Origin: Paracoccus sp. R12_2
GTDB taxonomy: Bacteria; Pseudomonadota; Alphaproteobacteria; Rhodobacterales; Rhodobacteraceae
Length of the DNA stretch: 64,000 nucleotides
Direction: 5' to 3'
NCBI RefSeq assembly: GCF_017744015.1
Contig: NZ_JAGHRA010000004.1
Coordinates: 124,001 to 188,000, forward strand
Shown piece by piece: positions 31,494 through 41,196 of the stretch; the stretch's first letter is position 1; each line of letters opens with the position of its first letter. The notes beneath the pieces were generated by a model, which made no database searches, was not told the DNA's origin, and worked only from the letters and a program-made list of their open reading frames with translations. Made by a program: the position numbers and the translations under genes.

Positions 31494-32825
31494 ATGTCGC
31501 ATTCCGCCGATCCCCGCCCGATGACGTCGCGCCGCAGCGGCCCGCTGAAGGGCGAGGCGCAGGTGCCGGGCGACAAGTCGATCAGCCACCGCGCGCTGAT
31601 CCTTGGGGCGATGTCGGTCGGTGAGACGCGGATCACCGGGCTGCTGGAGGGGCAGGACGTGCTGGACACCGCACGGGCGATGGCGGCGTTCGGGGCGCAG
31701 GTCGAACGGCTGGGGCCCGGCGAATGGTCGGTGCATGGCGTGGGTGTCGGTGGTTTCGCCGAACCCGAGGGGGTGATCGATTGCGGCAATTCCGGCACCG
31801 GGGTGCGGCTGATCATGGGGGCGGTGGCGACGACGCCGATCGCAGTCACCTTTACCGGCGACGCCAGCCTGTCGCGCCGACCGATGGCGCGTGTCACCGA
31901 TCCGCTGGCCCAGTTCGGGGCCGACATCACCACGCGCGAGGGGGGGCGACTGCCGATCACCATTCGCGGGGCGGCGGACCCGGTGCCGCTGCGCTATCGC
32001 ACCCCGGTCGCCAGCGCCCAGATCAAGTCGGCGATCCTGCTGGCCGGGCTGAACGCGCCGGGCGAGACCGTGGTGATCGAGGCCGAGCCCACGCGTGATC
32101 ATTCCGAACGGATGCTGGCCGGTTTCGGGGCGCAGATCCGCAGCGAGACCACCGAGGAAGGTCATGTCATCACCCTGACCGGGCGGCCCGAACTGGTGGC
32201 GCAGCCGGTCGCGGTGCCGCGCGATCCGTCCAGCGCGGCGTTTCCGGTCGCGGCGGCGCTGATCGTGCCGGGATCCCGGATCCGCGTGCCGGGCGTCAGC
32301 CGCAACCCGACGCGGGACGGGCTGTATGTGACGCTGCTGGAAATGGGCGCCGACATCGCGTTCGAGAATCCGCGCGAGGAGGGCGGCGAGCCGGTGGCCG
32401 ATCTGGTTGTCCGCCACGGCCCCCTGAAAGGCGTGACGGTGCCCGGCGAACGCGCGGCCAGCATGATCGACGAATTCCCGATCCTGTCGGTGATCGCGGC
32501 CTTCGCCGAGGGCGCCACGGTCATGAACGGCGTCGCCGAGCTGCGCGTGAAGGAAAGCGACCGGATCGACGCGATGGCGCGCGGCCTTGAAGCGAACGGC
32601 GTCAGGGTCGAGGAGACGCGCGACAGCATGACGGTTCACGGCATGACCAGTGTGCCCGGCGGCGGCACCGCCGTCACCCATCTGGATCACCGCATCGCGA
32701 TGTCCTTCCTGATCCTTGGCCTTGCCACGGAAAATCCGGTGGCGGTTGACGATGGCGGCCCCATCGCCACCTCGTTCCCGGATTTCCTGCCGCTGATGCA
32801 GGGCTTGGGCGGCGATCTGGGCTGA
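31494..32825 (+). CDS. aroA: 3-phosphoshikimate 1-carboxyvinyltransferase (EPSP synthase), class II
   Basis: Shikimate-pathway enzyme, 443 residues. The substrate loop [12 protein letters not shown] and the [10 protein letters not shown] motif match class II EPSP synthases such as the CP4 enzyme, as do the C-terminal ELRVKESDR and [11 protein letters not shown] segments. Where CP4 has alanine at its key site (GNAATG), this protein reads GNSGTG. ATG 31494 (MSHSADPRP) follows GAAAGGTG; a frame to 31452 lacks this support. lepA follows 62 bp later. Confidence 0.95.
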   Translation: MSHSADPRPMTSRRSGPLKGEAQVPGDKSISHRALILGAMSVGETRITGLLEGQDVLDTARAMAAFGAQVERLGPGEWSVHGVGVGGFAEPEGVIDCGNSGTGVRLIMGAVATTPIAVTFTGDASLSRRPMARVTDPLAQFGADITTREGGRLPITIRGAADPVPLRYRTPVASAQIKSAILLAGLNAPGETVVIEAEPTRDHSERMLAGFGAQIRSETTEEGHVITLTGRPELVAQPVAVPRDPSSAAFPVAAALIVPGSRIRVPGVSRNPTRDGLYVTLLEMGADIAFENPREEGGEPVADLVVRHGPLKGVTVPGERAASMIDEFPILSVIAAFAEGATVMNGVAELRVKESDRIDAMARGLEANGVRVEETRDSMTVHGMTSVPGGGTAVTHLDHRIAMSFLILGLATENPVAVDDGGPIATSFPDFLPLMQGLGGDLG

Positions 32826-32887
32826 TCCGCCGGGCAAGCGCGCGATACCCTCTTTTCGCGCGCTTTGCGGCCTTGTATAGCCGCGCA

Positions 32888-34687
32888 ATGACCCAGCAGA
32901 CCCTCATCCGCAATTTCTCGATCGTGGCCCATATCGACCACGGCAAATCCACGCTGGCCGACCGGCTGATCCAGCTGACCGGCACCGTCGCCGAACGCGA
33001 CATGAAGTCGCAGATCCTGGATGCCATGGATATCGAGCGCGAGCGGGGCATCACCATCAAGGCCAACACCGTCCGCATCGCCTATCCGGCGCAGGACGGG
33101 CAGACCTATGTGCTGAACCTGATCGACACGCCGGGTCACGTCGATTTCGCCTATGAGGTCAGCCGGTCCATGCGCGCGGTCGAGGGCAGCCTGCTGGTCG
33201 TCGATGCCACCCAGGGCGTCGAGGCGCAGACCCTGGCCAATGTCTATCAGGCCATCGACGCCGATCACGAGATCGTCCCGGTGCTGAACAAGATCGACCT
33301 GCCCGCCGCCGAGCCCGACCGCGTCAAGGCGCAGATCGAGGACGTGATCGGCATCGACGCGTCGCAGGCCATCCCGATCAGCGCCAAGACCGGGCTTGGG
33401 ATTCCCGACGTTCTGGAAGCCATCGTCCAGCGCCTGCCCGCCCCGCAGGGCCAACGCGATGCGCCGCTGAAGGCGATGCTGGTCGACAGCTGGTATGACA
33501 GCTATCTGGGCGTCGTGGTGATGATCCGCGTCATGGACGGGGTGATCCGCAAGGGCGATCAGGTCAAGATGATGCAGACCGGCGCGACCTATCGGCTGGA
33601 CAAGCTGGCCGTGCTGACCCCGGCGATGAAGGACATCGCCGAACTGGGACCAGGCGAGATCGGCGTCTTCACCGCATCCATCAAACAGGTCCGCGACACC
33701 CGCGTCGGCGACACGATCACCCATGAGAAGAAGCCCTGCGAACGCCCGCTGCCGGGCTTCAAGCCGGCGCAGCCGGTGGTGTTCTGCGGGTTGTTCCCGG
33801 TCGATGCGAATGATTTCGAGGCCCTGCGCGACGCGATCGAGAAACTGGCCCTGAACGACGCCAGCTTCAGCTACGAGATGGAAACCTCGGCCGCGCTTGG
33901 CTTCGGGTTCCGCTGCGGGTTTCTGGGGCTGCTGCACCTTGAAGTGATTCGCGACCGGCTGGAACGTGAATACGATCTGGACCTGATCACCACGGCCCCC
34001 AGCGTGGTGTTCCGCCTGCATATGCGCGACGGCGAGGTGAAAGAATTGCACAACCCCGCCGACATGCCCGACCTGACGCTGGTCGATCACATCGAGGAGC
34101 CGCGCATCAAGGCCACGATCATGGTCCCCGACGAATATCTGGGCGACGTGCTGAAACTGTGCCAGGACCGGCGCGGCACCCAGCTGGACCTGACCTATGC
34201 GGGCAGCCGTGCGATGGTCGTCTATGACCTGCCGCTGGCCGAGGTCGTGTTCGACTTCTACGACCGGCTGAAATCGGTGACCAAGGGTTATGCCAGCTTC
34301 GACTACCAGATCAGCGAATACCGCGAGGATTTCCTGGTCAAGATGTCGATCCTGGTGAACGACGAACCGGTGGACGCGCTGTCGATCATGGTCCATCGCG
34401 ACCGGGCCGAAAGCCGGGGCAGGGTGATGGTCGAGAAGCTGAAGGAACTGATCCCGCGCCACATGTTCAAGATCCCGATCCAGGCCGCCATCGGCAGCCG
34501 TGTGATCGCGCGCGAGACGCTGTCCGCCATGCGCAAGGACGTGACCGCCAAATGCTATGGCGGCGATGCGACGCGGAAAAAGAAGCTGCTCGAGAAGCAG
34601 AAGGCCGGCAAGAAGAAGATGCGCCAGTTCGGCAAGGTCGAAATCCCGCAGACGGCGTTCATTCAGGCGCTGAAGATGGATGGGTGA
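32888..34687 (+). CDS. lepA: Elongation factor 4 (LepA)
   Basis: 599 residues, exact family size. GTPase G1 [11 protein letters not shown]3 DTPGHVDF, G4 NKID; then domains II-III and the LepA-specific C-terminal domain ([17 protein letters not shown], and the final [15 protein letters not shown]). ATG 32888 gives [12 protein letters not shown]. It back-translocates ribosomes or aids 30S assembly. The next gene, a RelA/SpoT-domain protein, starts immediately at 34688, but its low GC suggests it was inserted later rather than being an ancestral operon partner. Confidence 0.97.
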   Translation: MTQQTLIRNFSIVAHIDHGKSTLADRLIQLTGTVAERDMKSQILDAMDIERERGITIKANTVRIAYPAQDGQTYVLNLIDTPGHVDFAYEVSRSMRAVEGSLLVVDATQGVEAQTLANVYQAIDADHEIVPVLNKIDLPAAEPDRVKAQIEDVIGIDASQAIPISAKTGLGIPDVLEAIVQRLPAPQGQRDAPLKAMLVDSWYDSYLGVVVMIRVMDGVIRKGDQVKMMQTGATYRLDKLAVLTPAMKDIAELGPGEIGVFTASIKQVRDTRVGDTITHEKKPCERPLPGFKPAQPVVFCGLFPVDANDFEALRDAIEKLALNDASFSYEMETSAALGFGFRCGFLGLLHLEVIRDRLEREYDLDLITTAPSVVFRLHMRDGEVKELHNPADMPDLTLVDHIEEPRIKATIMVPDEYLGDVLKLCQDRRGTQLDLTYAGSRAMVVYDLPLAEVVFDFYDRLKSVTKGYASFDYQISEYREDFLVKMSILVNDEPVDALSIMVHRDRAESRGRVMVEKLKELIPRHMFKIPIQAAIGSRVIARETLSAMRKDVTAKCYGGDATRKKKLLEKQKAGKKKMRQFGKVEIPQTAFIQALKMDG

Positions 34688-35343
34688 ATGAGCTTTCCTA
34701 AACCCCCTGCTACCAAGGGGGCGGTCAACAGAGCGGGCCGCTCGATCGCGCAAGGCACAGCCAGTCAAGCAGACTATGATCTAGTTGATCAGTGGCGAGC
34801 ATCTCACGGATATGTTATAAATACCTTCCAAATTTTCCTGCGCCGGAAAATTGAGAAATTCGAAAAGAGCATCGAGTTCGCTCAGAGATTAAAACGTAGA
34901 AATACGGTTATAGACAAGCTGAGGAGAGTGGATTCTTCAGGAAAGCATCTCATTTCGGATGTTACCAGCATGCACGATTTCGCAGGCTGTCGAATGATAT
35001 TTGAAAGCTTGCAAGATTTAAGAGATTTTCGGGCTTATGTTCACTCACCGCAAGTGATGAGGAACGTTGAACATAAGTTGCGACACGATTCAATAAAATA
35101 CGATTACATTGAAAGCCCAAAAACAACCGGATATCGCGGTATCCATGATGTATATAAGCATTTCCCTCGTGGCAGTAGCAGGCGTGAGGGGGATAAGCCA
35201 TGGGACGGTCTGCTGGCTGAAATTCAGTATCGGACACGTGCACAACATGCTTGGGCGACCGCAGTTGAGATTTCAGATCTCTTAGATGGAGAGAAAACGA
35301 AATTTGAGCTTGATCAAAGCGCTCGCGGTCGCTTTTCGCGCTA

Positions 35344-36193
35344 CTTCATGTTGACAAATGGCGGATCCAGAGACGGATCGACGTGATGTCAATGAAGCCG
35401 AGGAAGCTTTCCGCCGTCTTGTCGTAGCGGGTCGCGACACGCCTGGCGTTCTTGAGCTTGTTGAAGCAGCGTTCGACCAGATTCCGCAGGCGATACAGCG
35501 AGCGATCGACACCAATCCGCTTCTTGCGGGACTTGCGCATCGGTATCACGGGCAGGACGTTGCGCGCCTCCATGCCTCCTCTGATCTTGTCTGCATCGTA
35601 GCCGCGATCCGCGAGCAGCACGCTCGGGCGGGGCAGATTATCCGCCATCACCAGATTGAAGCCGAGATAGTCCGACGTCTGGCCTGGCGTGATCTCTGTC
35701 CTCATGGGAAGCCCGTGTGCATTGACGAGGAGGTGGATCTTGGTCGTAAAGCCACCTCGAGAACGGCCGAAACCCTGTCGTGGAGTCCCCCTTTAGCGCC
35801 CGCTGCCTGATGGTGGGCGCGGATCACGGTGCTGTCGATCATTTGCAGGGCGCTTGGCACGGCTCCGCTCTGGTTCAGAGCATCCATTATGTCCTCCCAG
35901 AGGCCCGCCAGTGTCCAGCGCCGGAACTGTCGGTAAACGCTTGACCATTTGCCGAACTCGCCAGGTAGGTCCCGCCATGGCGCCCCGGTTCGGGCAATCC
36001 AGAAAATCCCATCAAGGACGAGGCGGTGGTTGGTGGCTTTGCGTCCGTTCGGGGCGCGGGCGGCGAGGATGAAGCGCTCAAAGAACGCCCATTCCTCGTC
36101 CGATATAAGGTTTCGTGCCAAGCTGGTCTCCATCGCAGATGCCAGCTTGAATCATGCCCTACGCCCGAGGGGAATCCCTTTTGTCAACACGAC
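35344..36193. mobile_element. IS5 family (IS427-like) insertion sequence, ~850 bp
   Basis: Terminal inverted repeats with core TGTTGACAAA (35349-35358) and TTTGTCAACA (36180-36189); the repeats continue imperfectly outward. CTA flanks both sides (35341-35343 and 36194-36196) and fits a target duplication, since removing one copy restores the host reading frame. The exact ends are uncertain by one or two bases. The single transposase gene is on the minus strand. Confidence 0.88.
35346..36133 (-). CDS. IS5-type transposase, apparent -1 programmed frameshift
   Basis: Two overlapping frames encode one DDE transposase. The first (METSLARNLISDEEW, from ATG 36133) carries the first catalytic Asp in QMIDSTVIRAHH. 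The second supplies FTTKIHLLVN, the second Asp in LLADRGYDAD, and the Glu in NLVERCFNKLKN, and ends at 35346. A -1 slip on the run AAAGGGGG (minus strand, 35787-35794) would join them into about 262 residues. Such frameshifting is typical of IS427-group elements. The frameshift is an inference but the lengths fit exactly. Confidence 0.85.
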
Positions 36194-36630
36194 CTAGCAA
36201 GCGAGATAATTGCCAGAGACGTCGAAGGTGTTTCTAATGCTTTTCTAGGGACGGACACCCCTATGCTGAAGTCCGAACTTGATGCGTTGGAAGAAAAGCT
36301 GGGAATACTTAGACGCCTTGAGGCTCTCAAGCAATTTGAAGATGAGGAAAAGCTCGGCCGTCACAACGTTCTAAACATCTTTCATAACAGTGATGGGCGT
36401 CTTGAACTTGAGGTCATTCCCTTCAAGTCTGCGTCGCAGGCAGTGGAGAAAGCAACAAGTTTAGAGGAGAGTGGCGTAAGTTTGAATGCTGTTTATGTTG
36501 GCTCTGAAAATCCGAGGCAGCTAAGGTCAGCTTATCGAAACTATTTTAATGACCCTTTGGATTTTGTGAAAATGATTCGTGGTGAACTCGATCAAGTATA
36601 GAGCGCAATTCTATACCAGTTTGATTTCGA

Positions 36631-36662
36631 GTGTGAACCTAAGACCCGGTCTTAGCTCACAC
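36631..36662. other. 32-bp imperfect palindrome between the split gene and mmsB
   Basis: GTGTGA-AC-CTAAGACC-C-GGTCTTAG-C-TCACAC: two nested inverted repeats (8-bp inner, 6-bp outer arms) with 1-2 nt interruptions. It lies between convergent genes. No T-run follows on either side, so it is either a factor-independent but weak terminator or a protein-binding dyad. Confidence 0.55.
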
Positions 36663-36833
36663 CCAATTCCACGATGCCGAGTGAATTAATCACTGGATGC
36701 TCGGAGCACCAGCTAAAGTGACTCACAAAGGCCCATAGATAAGTTGCATTTGCTAACATCCTTGATTCGCGCGACGTAACCCACCTCCATATTTTTACTA
36801 CAACCCCCATTGCGCCGTCCAATTCCCCCGCCC

Positions 36834-37706
36834 TCAGCCGCGTGATTTCTCCGCAAAGCGCGGCAGCATGGCCGAGAAGTCGCGGCCCGTGCCGCCCTCT
36901 TCCTCGACGAAGTTGCGGTAAAGCTGCATCGCCAGCGCGCCCATCGGTGTGTCGGCGTCCGCGCCCTCGGCGGCGGCCTGGGCCAGGCGCAGATCCTTGA
37001 GCATCAGTTCGGCCGCGAATCCGGGGCGGTAATCGTTGTCGGCGGGCGAGGCCGGGCCGACGCCGGGGGCCGGACAATAGGCGTTCATCGACCAGCTATA
37101 GCCCGAACTGGTCGAGACCACGTCGAACATCTTCTGCCGGTCCAGCCCCAGCTTGTCGGCCAGCGCGAAGGCCTCGCAGGTGGCGATCATGGTCACGCCC
37201 AGGATCATGTTGTTGCAGATCTTGGCCGCCTGTCCCGCGCCAGCGGCGCCGCAATGCACGGCCTTCTGGCCCATGATGTCGAAAAGCGGCTTCACCGTGG
37301 CAAAGGACGCGTCGTCGCCGCCCACCATGAAGGTCAGCGTGCCGCCCTGCGCGCCACCGATGCCGCCCGAGACCGGCGCGTCCAGCGCGCCCAGACCGGC
37401 GTTGCGGGCCTGTTCGGCCACCGCCCGCGCGCTGTCCACATCGACGGTCGAGCAGTCGCAGAACACCGCGCCGGGGCGCATCGCGGGGATCACCTGATCG
37501 GCGACGGAACGCAGGATCTTGCCATTCGGCAGCATGGTGATGACCACGTCCGCATCCGCCGCTGCCTCGGCCGCGCTGGCCGCGGCGCTGACGCCATCGG
37601 GTTCGGGCGCGGCGGTGTCATAGCCCAGCACCTGATGCCCGGCCTCGGCCAGATTGGCGGCCATCGGCGCGCCCATGTTGCCCAGTCCGATGAAACCGAT
37701 CTTCAT
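36834..37706 (-). CDS. mmsB: 3-hydroxyisobutyrate dehydrogenase
   Basis: NAD-dependent oxidation of 3-hydroxyisobutyrate to methylmalonate semialdehyde in valine degradation. 290 residues. Rossmann motif IGFIGLGNMGAPMA at the N-terminus; the catalytic-lysine signature GAGQAAKICNNM (Lys about 170) and the substrate motif DAPVSGGIGGAQ are intact. ATG 37706 follows GAGGAACAGG and overlaps the hydrolase gene stop by four bases. Confidence 0.96.
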   Translation of the reverse strand: MKIGFIGLGNMGAPMAANLAEAGHQVLGYDTAAPEPDGVSAAASAAEAAADADVVITMLPNGKILRSVADQVIPAMRPGAVFCDCSTVDVDSARAVAEQARNAGLGALDAPVSGGIGGAQGGTLTFMVGGDDASFATVKPLFDIMGQKAVHCGAAGAGQAAKICNNMILGVTMIATCEAFALADKLGLDRQKMFDVVSTSSGYSWSMNAYCPAPGVGPASPADNDYRPGFAAELMLKDLRLAQAAAEGADADTPMGALAMQLYRNFVEEEGGTGRDFSAMLPRFAEKSRG

Positions 37707-38710
37707 GCCTGTTCCTCCCAGTGCAGTTCGTGTTCGCCAAGCGGGGCCAGCAGCGCCTCGACCTGTTCGGGCGAGGCGTCGGCGGTCCAGTTCGGGTTGC
37801 GGTCCTTGTCGATCAGCTGCGCGCGCACGCCTTCGATGAAATCGGCCTGTTCGGTGGCGCGCCAGGTAAAATGGTATTCGCGGGCCAGCGATTCCTGCAT
37901 CCGCCGGTCGCCGCGCGCGGCGCGGACCAGCGCCAGGCCGGCGGCCATCGACAGGGGCGAGTTGCGGCGGATCGGTTTCAGCGCGTCGTCGTCGCCCGCC
38001 TGTTCCAGCGTCTCGACGATCTGCGCCACGTCGCGTCCGCCAAAGGCCGACAGGTCGCGCGAGGCCAGCGGCGCGGGCGGCGGCGTGATGCCCATGATGC
38101 GCGTGGCGTCGCCCGTCCTTTCCAGGTCGGCGATCACGGCGGGCCATTCCGCCTCGGGCAGGTAGCTGTCGGCAAAGCCTGCATGGATCGCGTCGCCCGG
38201 CCCCATCCGCGCGCCGGTCAGCGCCAGATATTCCCCGATCCGGCCCGGCGCGCGCGCCAGAAGCCATGTGCCCCCGACATCGGGGATCAGACCGATGCCG
38301 GATTCGGGCATGGCGATCCGGGTGGTGTCGCCGACGACGCGATGCCCGGCATGGCCACCCACGCCGACGCCGCCGCCCATCACGAAGCCCTGCATGAAGG
38401 CGACCACCGGCTTGGGGTAGTCGGCGATGGTGGCATTCATCAGGTATTCGTCGCGAAAGAAGTCGCGTCCGACCTGGTGATCGCCGGCAAGGCCCGCGCG
38501 ATAGACCGCGGCGATGTCGCCGCCCGAACAGAACGCGCGGTCGCCTTCGGCGTCGATGATGACCAGATCCACATCGGGATCGTCGCGCCAGCCGACCAGA
38601 GCGGTGCGGATCGCGATGGCCATGTCGTGGGTCAGCGCGTTCAGCGCCTTCGTCCGGGTGAAGGTGATGCGCCCGGCGCGGCCCGATTTGCGGATGTTCA
38701 GGTCGTCCAT
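37703..38710 (-). CDS. 3-hydroxyisobutyryl-CoA hydrolase (enoyl-CoA hydratase/isomerase fold)
   Basis: 335 residues of crotonase fold. The oxyanion glycines lie in FCSGGDIAAVY and GFVMGGGVGVGGHA; the HIBCH-type acidic pair is in MPESGIGLIPDVGG. HIBCH removes CoA from 3-hydroxyisobutyryl-CoA, feeding MmsB. Lies between the acyl-CoA dehydrogenase and mmsB in one minus-strand operon, with 18-bp and 4-bp junctions. A true hydratase for methacrylyl-CoA is not seen in the window. Confidence 0.9.
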   Translation of the reverse strand: MDDLNIRKSGRAGRITFTRTKALNALTHDMAIAIRTALVGWRDDPDVDLVIIDAEGDRAFCSGGDIAAVYRAGLAGDHQVGRDFFRDEYLMNATIADYPKPVVAFMQGFVMGGGVGVGGHAGHRVVGDTTRIAMPESGIGLIPDVGGTWLLARAPGRIGEYLALTGARMGPGDAIHAGFADSYLPEAEWPAVIADLERTGDATRIMGITPPPAPLASRDLSAFGGRDVAQIVETLEQAGDDDALKPIRRNSPLSMAAGLALVRAARGDRRMQESLAREYHFTWRATEQADFIEGVRAQLIDKDRNPNWTADASPEQVEALLAPLGEHELHWEEQA

Positions 38711-38728
38711 GCGTTCTCCTTCAATCGT

Positions 38729-39874
38729 TCAGCCGCGTTCGGCCAGCAGGGCGCGGCCGACGATCAGCCGCATGATTTCGTTGGTGCCTTCAAGGATCTG
38801 GTGGACCCGCAGGTCGCGCACGATCTTTTCGATGCCGTAATCGGCAAGATAGCCATAGCCGCCATGCAGTTGCAGGCACTGGTTGGCGACCTCGAAGGCG
38901 CGGTCGGTCACATAAAGCTTGGCCATCGCACAGAACTTGGTCGCATCCGGGGCGCCGGTGTCAAGCTTCCATGCGGCTTGCCGCAGGAAGATCCGCGCGG
39001 ATTGCAGGGCTGTTTCCATCTCGGCCAGCCTGAACTGAAGGGCCTGGAACTGATCGAGGCTTTTGCCGAAGGCGTGGCGTTCGCCCATATAGGCCAGCGT
39101 CGCGTCAAGCGCGGCCTGCGCGCCGCCAAGCGCCCCGGCCGAGATGTTCAGCCGACCGCCGTCCAGCCCCGCCATGGCATAGGAAAAGCCGCGCCCTTCC
39201 TGGCCCAGAAGGTTCCCGGCCGGGATCACGCAGTCGTCGAACTGCACCTGCGTCGTGGGCTGGGCGCGCCAGCCCATCTTGTCTTCCAGCGCGCCGAAGC
39301 TGAGGCCGGGCGTGCCGTCCTCGACGATCACGGTGCTGATCCCTTTCGGCCCGTCCTCGCCGGTGCGGACCATGGCGATATAGGCATCCGAATAGCTGCC
39401 GCCCGAGATGAACGCCTTTGTCCCGTTCAGCCGCCAGCCGTCATCCGTGCGTTCCGCGCGGGTCCGCAGCGCCGCCGCGTCCGAGCCGCTGCCCGGTTCG
39501 GTCAGGCAATAGCTGAAGACCCTGGTCATGCTGCACAGGTCAGGCAGCCAGCGCGCCTTGTCCTCGGGCGTGCCGAACTTGTCGATCATGCCGCCGCACA
39601 TGTTGTGGATCGACAGGAACGACCCGACCGCGGGATCGGCCATCGCCAGCGCCTCGAAGACCAGCGCCGCGTCCAGCCGGCTGAGGCCCGAGCCGCCATA
39701 TTCCTCGGCCACATAGAGACCGCCGAAGCCAAGGCCGGCGATCTCGGACCACAATTCCCTGGGGATCGTGCCAGAGGCTTCCCAGTCGCGTGCATGCGGC
39801 GCGATCCGGGTCTGGCCGAAATCCCTGGCCATGTCGAAGATGGCCTGCTGTTCCTCGGACAATGCGAAATCCAC
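38729..39874 (-). CDS. Isobutyryl-CoA dehydrogenase (acyl-CoA dehydrogenase family)
   Basis: 381 residues. FAD-binding YCLTEPGSGSDAAA, the catalytic-glutamate segment LEGTNEIMRL near the C-terminus and LHGGYGYLADYGIEK are typical of acyl-CoA dehydrogenases. The neighbouring HIBCH and mmsB assign it to valine catabolism. The start is GTG 39874 because GGGGGAGGA precedes it at ideal spacing; an ATG nine codons upstream lacks such a site. First gene of the operon, divergently unrelated to ybdK. Confidence 0.9.
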   Translation of the reverse strand: MDFALSEEQQAIFDMARDFGQTRIAPHARDWEASGTIPRELWSEIAGLGFGGLYVAEEYGGSGLSRLDAALVFEALAMADPAVGSFLSIHNMCGGMIDKFGTPEDKARWLPDLCSMTRVFSYCLTEPGSGSDAAALRTRAERTDDGWRLNGTKAFISGGSYSDAYIAMVRTGEDGPKGISTVIVEDGTPGLSFGALEDKMGWRAQPTTQVQFDDCVIPAGNLLGQEGRGFSYAMAGLDGGRLNISAGALGGAQAALDATLAYMGERHAFGKSLDQFQALQFRLAEMETALQSARIFLRQAAWKLDTGAPDATKFCAMAKLYVTDRAFEVANQCLQLHGGYGYLADYGIEKIVRDLRVHQILEGTNEIMRLIVGRALLAERG

Positions 39875-39962
39875 CTGACGTCCTCCCCCTGTGGCTGCCA
39901 TGAATTGAACATGTGTTTAATTGCCAAATCTTGCGACAGTGTTGCAAGCGCGGATCGCGCCC

Positions 39963-41093
39963 TTACAGGTCGCGGCGAAACTCCTCGATCAGGTGCATGA
40001 CGACCGCGCGCATCGCCTGATCGCGCGTCGCACCGGCAGACAGCGCGCCCGACAAGACGGCGCGCTGTCGATCGGCCGAGGTGCCGGCGCCGACCATGTC
40101 ACGCAGGCGGGCGATGGCGTGCTGGCTGTTCAGCGCATCGGCATCGGCTGCGATCAGCGCGATCCAGTCCTCGGCCAGTTCCGCGAAGGGAAGGATCCTG
40201 TGGTCGCCGAAATCGATCAGCCCTTCGGATGTCCCATAGCGGACCGCGCGCCAGCGGTTCTCCCCCAGCAGGAAATTGTCGTATTCGCGCCAGCGCGTGT
40301 TCTGCCGGGACAGCCGCCACAGCATCCGCGTCGTGGCCTGGATCAGCGCGGCCAGGGTGATGGTGTCGTCCAGCCGTGGGCAGGCGTCGCAGATCCGGGT
40401 TTCCAGGGTCGGAAACTTCGCCGAGGGGCGCAGATCCCACCAGATCTTGCTGGCGTCCTCGATGATGTCCAGTTCGGCCAGCGCCCCGACCGAGCGTTCG
40501 AATTCGCCCCAGCTGCCCAGTTTGGGCGGCAGGCCGGTGCGCGGCATGTCCCCGAACACCGTCGTGCGATACGAGGAAAGCCCGGTATCCTCGGCCTGCC
40601 AGAACGGGCTGGAGGCCGACAGCGCCAGAAGATGCGGCAGGAAATACGAGACCTGGTTCATCAGGTCTATGCGCATGTCCGAATCCGGCAGGCCGACATG
40701 CACATGCATCCCGCAGATCAGCATGCGCCGCGCCACCGCCGCCATGTCGCGTGACAGGACGTTGTAGCGTTCCTTGTCGGTGTGATGCTGGTCGCGCCAG
40801 TCCGCGAAGGGGTGACACGAGGCGGAGATCGGTGCCAGCCCGTATTCGCCGGCGATCTGCGCAATGGCGGCGCGCAGATGCTGCAGTCGGTCGCGCGCCT
40901 CGGCGATGTCGCGGGCGACCGGGGTTCCGACCTCGATCTGGCAGCGCAGGAATTCCGGGCTGACCTGATCCTTCAGCCGGGCCTTGCAGTCCTGCATCAG
41001 CGCGTCCGGCGCCTCGGCCAGGTCGCCGGTTTCGGCATCGACGAGCAGATATTCCTCTTCGATGCCAAGCGTGAAGTCAGGTTCCGCACTCAT
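39963..41093 (-). CDS. ybdK: YbdK family carboxylate-amine ligase (GCS2)
   Basis: 376 residues. The glutamate-cysteine ligase type 2 fold shows [11 protein letters not shown] near the N-terminus (metal-binding glutamates), [11 protein letters not shown] in the middle and [11 protein letters not shown] later. YbdK has weak gamma-glutamylcysteine synthetase activity; its in vivo role is unclear. ATG 41093 follows GGGGGCAAGAAG. It separates the valine operon from mmsA on the same strand and looks unrelated to them. Confidence 0.9.
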   Translation of the reverse strand: MSAEPDFTLGIEEEYLLVDAETGDLAEAPDALMQDCKARLKDQVSPEFLRCQIEVGTPVARDIAEARDRLQHLRAAIAQIAGEYGLAPISASCHPFADWRDQHHTDKERYNVLSRDMAAVARRMLICGMHVHVGLPDSDMRIDLMNQVSYFLPHLLALSASSPFWQAEDTGLSSYRTTVFGDMPRTGLPPKLGSWGEFERSVGALAELDIIEDASKIWWDLRPSAKFPTLETRICDACPRLDDTITLAALIQATTRMLWRLSRQNTRWREYDNFLLGENRWRAVRYGTSEGLIDFGDHRILPFAELAEDWIALIAADADALNSQHAIARLRDMVGAGTSADRQRAVLSGALSAGATRDQAMRAVVMHLIEEFRRDL

Positions 41094-41138
41094 CTTCTTG
41101 CCCCCTTCTTCGACAGGCGCGCGTCTCTGCGTCCCGCG

Positions 41139-41196
41139 ATGGCCGGGGGGGCGTTGCCCCCCGGACCCCCAGGGTATTTGGACAAAGAAGAAGGGG
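41139..41196. repeat. Hairpin plus GGGTATTTGGACAAAGAAG-type extragenic element
   Basis: The hairpin CCGGGGGG..CCCCCCGG (41143-41164) is followed by GGGTATTTGGACAAAGAAGA. I recall similar short elements as common extragenic repeats downstream of genes in Rhodobacteraceae. It lies just after mmsA on the minus strand and may terminate it. Only one copy is in this window, so the repeat status is from memory of related genomes. Confidence 0.5.

Larger units (their letters stand above)
34688..36601 (+). pseudogene. RelA/SpoT-domain (alarmone synthetase-like) gene, split by IS5-type element
   Basis: Low-GC gene starting at ATG 34688 directly after lepA. The 5' part (34688-35343) carries the RelA/SpoT synthetase domain: DFAGCRM, a YDYIESPKTTGYRGIH nucleotide loop and EIQYRTRAQHAWA, including the catalytic EIQ glutamate. 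The 3' part (36197-36601) encodes a coiled-coil segment (ELDALEEKLGILRRL) and a small alpha/beta domain ending VKMIRGELDQV. An ~850-bp IS5-type element separates them. Removing it with one CTA copy and adding one T to the T-run at 35333-35336 restores a continuous frame of 353 codons. As it stands the 5' part reads into the IS and stops at 35386, so the gene is almost certainly inactive. Confidence 0.88.

Noticed and set aside
32687..34768. Minus-strand open frame opposite aroA/lepA
   Set aside because: Antisense shadow; lepA is exact family length on the plus strand.
37721..40000. Plus-strand open frame of about 760 codons opposite the valine operon
   Set aside because: Antisense shadow of three convincing minus-strand genes.
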